Assembly (NCBI GenBank): GCA_025965395.1
Contig: JAOPXA010000001.1
Span: forward strand, 1 to 14,947
Length of the DNA: 14,947 nt
Direction: 5' to 3'
From: Nocardioidaceae bacterium
GTDB lineage: Bacteria; Actinomycetota; Actinomycetes; Propionibacteriales; Nocardioidaceae
Shown: piece after piece, positions 10,228 to 14,947 of the stretch
Layout of the letters: each line of letters starts with the position of its first letter
Position numbering within the stretch: position 1 is the first letter of the stretch
Made by a program: the position numbers and the translations under genes
The notes under the pieces: model-generated
What the model was told of the DNA's origin: nothing
Seen by the model: only the letters and a program-made list of their open reading frames with translations
The model's database searches: none

Positions 10228-10418
10228 CCGTTGTTTGTGCAGGTGAGGGGCGTTTTTGCCCTGTGGGTGGGCGGTTGATCTACGCGGGGTCTTCTTACAA
10301 GTTCCTGTGGATGTTGGGGAGCTTGTCATCCGTCGTTCACAACGATCTGCAGCCCGTCCACGGATCGTCGAAGTTATCAACAGGTTGTTCCCCAGGTGTG
10401 TAGTCACGGAATGACCAC

Positions 10419-11867
10419 TTAGACCTGACGTGCTTGTTGCTTGATCCGATTGGTCAGCTCACTGATCTGCTCGTAGACCTGGCGACGTTCGGCCATGAGC
10501 TTGCGGATCTTCTTGTCAGCGTGCATCACGGTCGTGTGGTCACGTCCGCCGAACTGTTGTCCGATCTTGGGCAACGACAACTCGGTGAGCTCGCGGCACA
10601 GATACATGGCGATCTGACGCGCCAGGACCAGGTCGCGGCTTCGATTGGCGCCGCAGAGCTCATCGATCGTGAATTCTGAGTACGCCGACGTCTGGGCGAT
10701 GATGAGCGCCGCGGTGATGTCGGGCTCTCCACCCTCAGGTATGAGGTCCTTCAGGACTATCTGGGCGAGCGGAAGATCGACCGTCTGTTTGTTGAGGCTG
10801 GCAAAGGCCGTCGCGCGAATGAGCGCACCTTCGAGCTCACGGATGTTGGTCTGAATCTTGCTTGCGATGAACTCCATCACGTCAGCGGGGACGATGAGGC
10901 GCTCGGCAGCGGCCTTTTTGCGAAGAATCGCGATGCGCGTCTCGAGATCGGGTGGTTGGACGTCGGCTTGGAGCCCCCACTTGAACCTGCTGCTCAAGCG
11001 TTCGTCGAGGGTCTGCAGCTCCGTGGGCGGGCGGTCCGACGTGATGACGATCTGCTTGTTGGCGTTGTGGAGCGCCTCGAACGTGTAGAAAAACTCGTTC
11101 TGGGTCTGTTCCTTGCCTTGGATGAACTGAATGTCGTCGACAAGGAGAAGGTCGACGTCGCGGTAGCGGGCCCGCAGCTCGGGCTGCTTGTTCTGTTGGA
11201 TCGCGTTGATGACGTCGTTGGTGAATTCTTCGGTGTTGACGTAGCGCACGCGACGCTCGGGGTAGACGCTCAGGACGTAGTGACCGATGGCGTGCAGGAG
11301 GTGGGTCTTGCCAAGCCCAGAGTCCCCCCAGATCAGCAGCGGGTTGTAGGCCTTGCCGGGATCTTCAGCCACAGCGACGGCAGCCGCGTGGGTGAATCGG
11401 TTGGATGACCCGATCACGAACCGATCGAAGGTGTAGCGAGGGTTGAGTCGAGCGCCGGCGAGGCTGCCGGGGGTGACCTCGCGGATCACCGGAGACTGGT
11501 CCCAGCTCGGAAGAAAGGTGTCTACCTCTTCTTCGTCGTCCTCCAACAGATTTGTCGATAAATCGACTTGACCGTTTTCGGTCGGGATAGGACGCGGGTC
11601 GAGGGTCGGATCGACGGTGACGCCGATGCGGATGTCGTGGCCCAAGACGGTGCTGAGGGCCGCTTCGACGCGATCGCGCACGCGTGTCTCGAGCTGCGTT
11701 CGGGTGAAGTCGTTGGGGACGGCGACGATGAGGGTGTTGCCATGGAGCGCGACGGCCTGTGCGTTGGCGAGCCAAGCACGGGAGCCAGCGGGGAGACTAT
11801 CAACGGCTCGTTGCCACGGCTTGTTGAGATCTTCGTCGTGTGAGCCTTCGGGTTGCTCCCCGGTCAT
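10419..11867 (-). CDS. dnaA: Chromosomal replication initiator DnaA
   Basis: DnaA binds DnaA boxes at oriC, oligomerises with ATP and opens the duplex. The product is 482 residues. Domain I is about 15-85. Domain II is short and acidic (about 90-125). The AAA+ domain III has Walker A GDSGLGKT (181-188), Walker B LLLVDDIQF (240-248), sensor 1 TSDRP (276-280), the LDERLSSRF arginine-finger region (287-295) and sensor 2 in IRELEGALIR (342-351). Domain IV carries the box-recognition helix GGRDHTTVMHADKKI (440-454). The linker is much shorter than in Streptomyces, where DnaA exceeds 600 residues. The ATG at 11867 has AGGAGG 5 nt upstream (11873-11878). Boxes around its promoter suggest autoregulation. 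Confidence 0.98.
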   Translation of the reverse strand: MTGEQPEGSHDEDLNKPWQRAVDSLPAGSRAWLANAQAVALHGNTLIVAVPNDFTRTQLETRVRDRVEAALSTVLGHDIRIGVTVDPTLDPRPIPTENGQVDLSTNLLEDDEEEVDTFLPSWDQSPVIREVTPGSLAGARLNPRYTFDRFVIGSSNRFTHAAAVAVAEDPGKAYNPLLIWGDSGLGKTHLLHAIGHYVLSVYPERRVRYVNTEEFTNDVINAIQQNKQPELRARYRDVDLLLVDDIQFIQGKEQTQNEFFYTFEALHNANKQIVITSDRPPTELQTLDERLSSRFKWGLQADVQPPDLETRIAILRKKAAAERLIVPADVMEFIASKIQTNIRELEGALIRATAFASLNKQTVDLPLAQIVLKDLIPEGGEPDITAALIIAQTSAYSEFTIDELCGANRSRDLVLARQIAMYLCRELTELSLPKIGQQFGGRDHTTVMHADKKIRKLMAERRQVYEQISELTNRIKQQARQV

Positions 11868-11942
11868 ACATTCCTCCTAGCGTCCACATACTTTTCCACA
11901 AGGTGTGAATCGTTGATCTCGTGGCAGCGAGAATTGCTTGAG

Positions 11943-11957
11943 TTTCCACTGTGGAAA
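11943..11957. promoter_or_regulatory. Palindromic DnaA-box pair in the dnaA leader
   Basis: TTTCCAC-T-GTGGAAA is a perfect 7-bp inverted repeat with a one-base centre. It is formed by two head-to-head DnaA-box-like sequences, of which TTTTCCACA (11958-11950, minus strand) is one mismatch from consensus. It lies just downstream of the proposed dnaA transcription start, a natural place for repression by DnaA. Confidence 0.5.
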
Positions 11958-11973
11958 ACGCGACTGATCGGCG

Positions 11974-12003
11974 ACGCTAGCAGGCTGCGTCGCCAAACTT
12001 CAA
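11974..12003 (-). promoter_or_regulatory. Candidate dnaA promoter
   Basis: On the minus strand, TTGAAG (12003-11998) is separated by 18 bp from TAGCGT (11979-11974), a TAnnnT-type -10 of the kind common in actinobacteria. Transcription would start near 11967, giving a leader of about 100 nt. DnaA-box-like sites lie just upstream (12008-12016) and just downstream (11950-11958). No experiment supports it; the call is by motif and position. Confidence 0.4.
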
Positions 12004-12093
12004 GTACTTGTCCACAGGACCACATCGTGGAATCGGCAATGTCAGCGGCGTGTCGTCTCGACAGGCAACGTCCACAGGCGTAGGTATGTCAGT

Positions 12094-12122
12094 TTGACCC
12101 TTCGGGTGGCTGACCGTACCGT
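12094..12122 (+). promoter_or_regulatory. Candidate rpmH operon promoter
   Basis: TTGACC (12094-12099) is followed after exactly 17 bp by TACCGT (12117-12122), giving an actinobacterial-type -35/-10 pair. Transcription would begin about 12129, leaving a leader of about 110 nt before rpmH. The spacer contains a small ACCC-TTC-GGGT inverted repeat (12097-12107) that overlaps the -35. Confidence 0.5.
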
Positions 12123-12128
12123 TGTTTA

Positions 12129-12145
12129 GTCACACGTCGTGTGAC
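12129..12145. repeat. Perfect 17-bp palindrome at the proposed rpmH transcription start
   Basis: GTCACACG-T-CGTGTGAC has 8-bp arms around a single base. It begins where transcription from the proposed rpmH promoter would begin. It could be a repressor or activator operator, or the first hairpin of the transcript. It does not match the DnaA box or parS. Confidence 0.6.
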
Positions 12146-12164
12146 CAAGAATGTGCGACACCCG

Positions 12165-12217
12165 CCGCGTGCTCACAAACTTTTCGATTGTGAGCGAGCG
12201 GTGGCCGTCGATCGGCC
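12165..12217 (+). other. Two stem-loops in the rpmH leader
   Basis: The first stem pairs GCTCACAA (12171-12178) with TTGTGAGC (12188-12195) around a 9-nt loop. It is extended by CCGC (12165-12168) with GCGG (12198-12201) across a 2x2 internal loop. Immediately after comes GGCCG-TCGAT-CGGCC (12203-12217). Neither is followed by a T-run, so these look like leader structures and not terminators. The region ends 22 nt before rpmH. Confidence 0.5.
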
Positions 12218-12239
12218 CGAGATGAAATGGTGATTTTTC

Positions 12240-12377
12240 ATGAGCAAGCGTACTTTCCAGCCAAACAACCGTCGTCGCTCCAAGAAGCATGGCTTCCGCC
12301 TGCGTATGCGTACGCGTGCGGGCCGTTCGATCCTGGCTTCGCGTCGCCGCAAGGGCCGCGAAAAGCTTTCTGCATAA
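12240..12377 (+). CDS. rpmH: 50S ribosomal protein L34
   Basis: L34 is a small basic protein of the large ribosomal subunit. I translated this 45-residue frame by hand, as it is short: [20 protein letters not shown], then [20 protein letters not shown] and KLSA. This is the full-length, highly conserved L34 sequence. The ATG at 12240 has only a weak GGTGA 6 nt upstream. A short AT stem, ATGAAA (12222-12227) with TTTCAT (12236-12241), would involve the first bases of the start codon. rpmH is the first gene of the rightward operon, directly before rnpA as in most bacteria. A second frame, continuous with rnpA, is open through the whole gene. Confidence 0.97.
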   Translation: MSKRTFQPNNRRRSKKHGFRLRMRTRAGRSILASRRRKGREKLSA

Positions 12378-12379
12378 CG

Positions 12380-12727
12380 TTGCTCGCCCAGGCCCATCGC
12401 CTGCGCGCTCGCGATGAATTCCGCACGACCATCCGACGCGGCAGCAGATCTGCGACTTCGACCGTTGTAGTTCACGTCCTGCCTGACGCAGACACTGTCT
12501 GCCGGGCAGGTTTTGTCGTGTCCAAAGCGGTCGGCAACGCGGTGGTGCGCAACCAGGTCAAGCGCCGGTTGAGGCACCTCGTCAGCGGCCGACTGGGCGC
12601 GGTTCCGGCCGGTGCGAGCCTGGTGATCCGCGCTTTGCCCGCCTCGGCCGGTGCGAGCTCAGTGGTTCTTGGGCGCGATCTCGACGCTGCGTTGGCCAAG
12701 GCGCTGCGGCCCCGGGCGGCGCGGTGA
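12380..12727 (+). CDS. rnpA: Ribonuclease P protein component
   Basis: RnpA is the protein cofactor that helps the RNase P RNA bind precursor tRNA and remove the 5' leader. With a TTG start at 12380 the product is 115 residues, normal for the family, and begins [15 protein letters not shown], the usual RnpA opening. The signature [22 protein letters not shown] (44-65) includes the RNA-contacting basic helix; the usual RNR is RNQ here. The TTG lies 2 nt after the rpmH stop and has no clear Shine-Dalgarno, so translation probably depends on ribosomes finishing rpmH. The same frame is open upstream across rpmH to an ATG at 12227, which would add 51 residues; I regard that as less likely. The end overlaps yidD as GTGA. 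Confidence 0.93.
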   Translation: MLAQAHRLRARDEFRTTIRRGSRSATSTVVVHVLPDADTVCRAGFVVSKAVGNAVVRNQVKRRLRHLVSGRLGAVPAGASLVIRALPASAGASSVVLGRDLDAALAKALRPRAAR

Positions 12728-12957
12728 AGTATCCGATCATCTGGTTCCTGCGGGCCTACCGCCTGTTGATCAGCCCGCTCTATGGTCAGGTGTGTCGCTA
12801 TCATCCGACCTGCTCGGCCTACGCGCTTGAAGCCGTGGAGACGCATGGCGCCATTCGTGGCGTATGGCTTGCCGTGCGTCGCCTCCTACGTTGTCATCCC
12901 TGGACCGCCGGCGGTTACGATCCGGTGCCCATCAAGACCCGCTCTGAAGGAGCATAA
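12724..12957 (+). CDS. yidD: Membrane protein insertion efficiency factor YidD
   Basis: YidD is a small membrane-associated protein that assists YidC-dependent insertion; it is conserved between rnpA and yidC in most bacteria. The product is 77 residues. A hydrophobic amphipathic N-terminus ([15 protein letters not shown]) is followed by the family signature [15 protein letters not shown] (24-38), with [14 protein letters not shown] (56-69) near the end. The three conserved cysteines (24, 30, 57) are present. The GTG at 12724 shares bases with the rnpA stop (GTGA). The TAA shares its last A with the yidC ATG. Confidence 0.95.
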   Translation: MKYPIIWFLRAYRLLISPLYGQVCRYHPTCSAYALEAVETHGAIRGVWLAVRRLLRCHPWTAGGYDPVPIKTRSEGA

Positions 12958-13976
12958 TGTTCAGTATTTTCGGCGATATCGGCAGCGCGATCCTCACGCC
13001 GCTGTACTACGCCGTCTCGGGGATTTTGCTCGTTTGGCACAACCTTTTCTCCACGTTCCTTGATGCTGATTCGGGCTGGACCTGGGCGCTGTCGATCGTG
13101 GGTCTCACGATCACGATCCGTATCCTCCTGATCCCGCTGTTCGTCAAGCAGATCAAGTCGAGCCGCAACATGCAGTTGTTGCAGCCACAGATCAAGGAAT
13201 TGCAGAAGAAGTACGCTCACGACCGCGAGAAGCTCACTCAAGAGCAGATGAAGCTCTGGAAAGAGACGGGAACCAACCCGTTTGCGTCCTGTCTGCCCAT
13301 TTTGCTGCAGATGCCGATCTTCTTCGCCTTGTTCCGGGTGATCGACCAGTCCGCAAAGTATGACCCCGCCACGGACGGCACGTTCAAGAAGGGGTTCATG
13401 GACTCTGCGGACGCGACGTCGCTCTCGCAGGCCAAGCTCTTGGGCGCCCGCATCGCCGATACTTTCGTCAACAGCACCGCCACCGAGACGAAGATTCTCA
13501 CGATGACGCTCGTGATCGTCATGTGCGCGACTCAGTTCACGACGCAACGCCAACTGATGACCAAGAACATGCCGGCGGACGCGATGAGCGGCCAGTACGC
13601 GCAGCAGCAGAAGATGCTTCTCTACATCCTCCCGATCGTTTTTGCCGTCGGCGGTGTGGCGTTCCCGCTTGGTGTGCTCTTCTACTGGACCACATCGAAC
13701 TTCTGGACCATGGGTCAGCAGCTTTTCGTGATTCGGAACAATCCGGTGCCGGGCACACCCGCGTTCAAGGCCAAACAGGAGCGCGACAAAGCGCGAGGTA
13801 AGAACATCGTGATCGATCCTCCGAAAGCCACTCCGCCGGTCGAGCCCCCCAAGCCGCGACAGCAGCCCAAGAACCAGCCCCGCAGCCAACGCAAGCCCCC
13901 CAATCCGAACGCCCCGAAGAAGCCCAAACCCAAGACGAATCCTCCGGGCGGCAGCACGAAAGGTGACAAATCGTGA
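12957..13976 (+). CDS. yidC: Membrane protein insertase YidC (Oxa1 family)
   Basis: YidC inserts and folds membrane proteins, alone or with SecYEG. The product is 339 residues and lacks the large periplasmic domain of E. coli YidC, as in other Gram-positives. Hydrophobic segments are near 10-30, 42-62, 108-128, 177-194 and 220-252. The groove arginine is Arg55 in TITIRILLIPLF. GTNPFASCLPILLQMPIFFALFR (105-127) is the Oxa1 signature, and a charged cytoplasmic helical hairpin occupies about 63-105. From about residue 288 to the end the tail is almost entirely Pro, Lys, Arg, Gln and Asn, very basic, and likely contacts the ribosome. The ATG overlaps the yidD stop by one base and is preceded by AAGGAG 4 nt upstream. 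Confidence 0.96.
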   Translation: MFSIFGDIGSAILTPLYYAVSGILLVWHNLFSTFLDADSGWTWALSIVGLTITIRILLIPLFVKQIKSSRNMQLLQPQIKELQKKYAHDREKLTQEQMKLWKETGTNPFASCLPILLQMPIFFALFRVIDQSAKYDPATDGTFKKGFMDSADATSLSQAKLLGARIADTFVNSTATETKILTMTLVIVMCATQFTTQRQLMTKNMPADAMSGQYAQQQKMLLYILPIVFAVGGVAFPLGVLFYWTTSNFWTMGQQLFVIRNNPVPGTPAFKAKQERDKARGKNIVIDPPKATPPVEPPKPRQQPKNQPRSQRKPPNPNAPKKPKPKTNPPGGSTKGDKS

Positions 13977-14569
13977 GCAACGACAACACGATCGAGCACG
14001 TAACAGAAGATGCTGACCACGTGGATGACCACGCATCTCTCTCCGTAGACGCTGCAATTCCAGCAGATTCCGATACCGAGGACGATTCGAAGCCCGCGCG
14101 TCCTTCTCGCGTCGAACGCCTCGAAGCCGAAGGCGACGCAGCCGCTGATTTCTTGGAAGAACTTCTCGATATCGCCGATTTCGATGGTGATATCGATATG
14201 GATGTCGAGGGGGATCGCGCTTCGGTCTCCATCGTTGGAGGCGACCTTCAGGACCTCGTGGGTCGTGACGGTGACGTCCTCGATGCTCTTCAGGAGCTGA
14301 CTCGCTTGGCTGTTCTGCGCGAGACCGGCGAGCGCAGCCGTCTGATGCTGGACATCGCCGGCTTTCGTGCGACCCGCAAAGGGCAATTGGTCGAGGTTGC
14401 CGAGAAGGCCATCGCTCACGTGAAGGCCGAGGGTGCTCCCCTCGATCTGGATCCCATGACTCCCTTCGAGCGCAAAGTGGTGCACGACGTGGTGGCCGCC
14501 GCTGGGCTCTCGAGCGAATCTCACGGCACCGAGCCCCGTCGCTACGTGGTGGTTGTCCCCTCCTCGTGA
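13973..14569 (+). CDS. khpB: KhpB/Jag-type RNA-binding protein with KH and R3H domains
   Basis: Jag (KhpB) proteins bind RNA and in Gram-positives are linked to control of cell elongation and division, often with KhpA. The product is 198 residues. Residues 1 to about 48 are acidic and low-complexity. A KH-like domain spans about 55-127 with the GxxG loop GRDG at 97-100. The R3H domain spans about 130-196, with RKVVH (Arg167, His171) and the [14 protein letters not shown] end. There is no Jag-N domain, as is usual in actinobacteria. The GTG at 13973 overlaps the yidC stop (GTGA) and has AAAGGTG 7 nt upstream. Its own stop overlaps the rsmG start. Confidence 0.92.
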   Translation: MSNDNTIEHVTEDADHVDDHASLSVDAAIPADSDTEDDSKPARPSRVERLEAEGDAAADFLEELLDIADFDGDIDMDVEGDRASVSIVGGDLQDLVGRDGDVLDALQELTRLAVLRETGERSRLMLDIAGFRATRKGQLVEVAEKAIAHVKAEGAPLDLDPMTPFERKVVHDVVAAAGLSSESHGTEPRRYVVVVPSS

Positions 14570-14947
14570 GCGATGTTTCACGTGAAACAGTCCCGCTCCC
14601 CGAGGCGCTCCATGGAGCGGCAGCAGAGCTTCTTGGGCCCTATCTGCCCGAAATGGAGCGATTCGCCGCCCACCTAGCGGGTTCAGGTGTCGAACGCGGG
14701 CTTATTGGCCCTCGGGAAGTGCCACGGCTCTGGGAGCGTCACCTCCTCAACTGCGCTGTGGTTGCTCCACGAATCCCCCAGGGTGCTTCGGTCGCCGACG
14801 TAGGCTCTGGGGCTGGTCTCCCAGGATTGGTGTGGGCTTTGATGCGCCCTGACCTGTCCATGACCTTGATCGAACCCCTGCAGCGTCGGACGATCTTCCT
14901 GTCCGAGGTCGTCGACGACCTCGGGCTGGGTGACCGCGTGACGGTGT
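14566..14947 (+). CDS. rsmG: 16S rRNA (guanine-N7) methyltransferase RsmG, C-terminus cut by window edge
   Basis: RsmG (GidB) methylates N7 of the 530-loop guanine of 16S rRNA (G527 in E. coli) using SAM; loss gives low-level streptomycin resistance. I read 127 codons by hand from GTG 14566 to the right edge. The opening is [32 protein letters not shown] is at 49-63, and the SAM-binding loop is [12 protein letters not shown] at 76-87. The rest of the methyltransferase fold is outside the window. The GTG overlaps the khpB stop (GTGA), with no Shine-Dalgarno of its own, so coupled translation is likely. Codons 3-8 contain a perfect parS site, which explains the DVSRET peptide. Confidence 0.94.
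   Translation, partial: MSDVSRETVPLPEALHGAAAELLGPYLPEMERFAAHLAGSGVERGLIGPREVPRLWERHLLNCAVVAPRIPQGASVADVGSGAGLPGLVWALMRPDLSMTLIEPLQRRTIFLSEVVDDLGLGDRVTV
14574..14589. other. parS: parS chromosome-partition site
   Basis: TGTTTCACGTGAAACA is a perfect 16-bp palindrome and an exact match to the ParB-binding parS consensus. It lies inside the rsmG coding sequence, about 2.5-4.4 kb from the origin segments. parA and parB normally follow rsmG in this neighbourhood and would fall just beyond the right edge. Confidence 0.95.

Larger units (their letters stand above)
10052..10418. other. oriC: Putative oriC, dnaA-dnaN intergenic region
   Basis: This 367-bp non-coding stretch carries DnaA-box-like 9-mers. 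TTATCCCCA is at 10134-10142 (one mismatch), TGTGGATAC at 10210-10218 (reverse strand, one mismatch) and TGTGGATAA at 10219-10227 (reverse strand, perfect). TGTGGATGT is at 10306-10314 (reverse strand, two mismatches) and TTATCAACA at 10374-10382 (one mismatch). An AT-rich segment, ATAGATATAA, lies at 10178-10187. A small hairpin GGGC-GTTTTT-GCCC is at 10248-10261. In mycobacteria and Streptomyces the functional origin lies in the dnaA-dnaN spacer. The strand switch of essential genes around dnaA agrees. Any dnaN promoter must also be here, but I found no clear pair of hexamers. Confidence 0.8.
11868..12239. other. dnaA-rpmH intergenic region with a second DnaA-box cluster and divergent promoters
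   Basis: This 372-bp non-coding stretch separates the divergent dnaA and rpmH operons. Sites with a TCCACA-type core are GCGTCCACA (11880-11888), TTTTCCACA (11892-11900), TGTGGAAAA (11950-11958, reverse), TTGTCCACA (12008-12016) and ACGTCCACA (12068-12076). None is the perfect 9-mer, but TTGTCCACA is the form favoured in high-GC actinobacteria. The left half probably contains the dnaA promoter and the right half the rpmH promoter and leader. It may act as a regulatory region, as a second origin segment, or both. Confidence 0.7.

Noticed and set aside
10248..10261. GGGC-GTTTTT-GCCC hairpin as a dnaA terminator
   Set aside because: The stem is only 4 bp, the T/A run is in the loop and not after the stem, and it lies about 160 bp past the dnaA stop within the box cluster.
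12222..12233. Mini-frame ATG-AAA-TGG-TGA (Met-Lys-Trp) just before rpmH
   Set aside because: It has no ribosome binding site and is only three codons long; a frame of this size is expected by chance. The bases are better explained by the weak AT stem.
12915..14581. Minus-strand open frames opposite yidC and khpB (about 380 and 288 codons)
   Set aside because: They are antisense to conserved genes. Composition (Arg/Leu/His-rich, or Gly/Phe repeats opposite the Pro/Lys tail) follows from the complementary codons.

Overview
The window is the replication-origin region of a GC-rich actinobacterial chromosome. Fifteen protein genes are visible, two of them cut by the window edges. The order DUF3566-gyrA-gyrB-(PAP2)-dciA-recF-gnd-dnaN-dnaA | rpmH-rnpA-yidD-yidC-khpB-rsmG is the classical actinobacterial oriC neighbourhood. 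gnd between dnaN and recF, the short YidC with a basic Pro/Lys tail, and the DUF3566 protein after gyrA all point to Actinomycetia. Protein flavour suggests Nocardioidaceae/Propionibacteriales, but that is a guess, not a placement. GC looks to be in the low 60s percent by eye.

Left arm (1-11867). Every gene except one is on the minus strand, read away from the origin: dnaA, dnaN, gnd, recF, dciA, then gyrB, gyrA and the start of the DUF3566 membrane protein. These supply the initiator, the sliding clamp, a pentose-phosphate enzyme, a recombination mediator, the helicase-loading factor and DNA gyrase. The exception is a PAP2-type membrane phosphatase gene (5513-6316, plus strand), which sits head-on between dciA and gyrB.

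Origin. Two non-coding stretches of about 370 bp flank dnaA (10052-10418 and 11868-12239), and both carry clusters of DnaA boxes. The dnaA-dnaN stretch holds the only perfect box, abutted by a second box. Next to the pair lie a trinucleotide-periodic tract and an AT-rich segment, an arrangement resembling a DnaA-box plus DnaA-trio unwinding site. The dnaA-rpmH stretch holds the probable divergent dnaA and rpmH promoters, and the putative rpmH leader contains several hairpins.

Right arm (12240-14947). This is a tightly coupled plus-strand operon for ribosomal protein L34, RNase P protein, the membrane-insertion factors YidD and YidC, the RNA-binding protein KhpB (Jag) and the 16S rRNA methyltransferase RsmG. 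From rnpA onward every gene overlaps the previous stop codon. A perfect 16-bp parS palindrome lies within the first codons of rsmG, so parA and parB are expected just beyond the right edge.

No mobile element, CRISPR array, tRNA, rRNA or intein was seen. The gene content is conserved core. What deserves a second look is in the non-coding architecture (origin, rpmH leader, PAP2 leader) and the gene overlaps, not in a new protein system.
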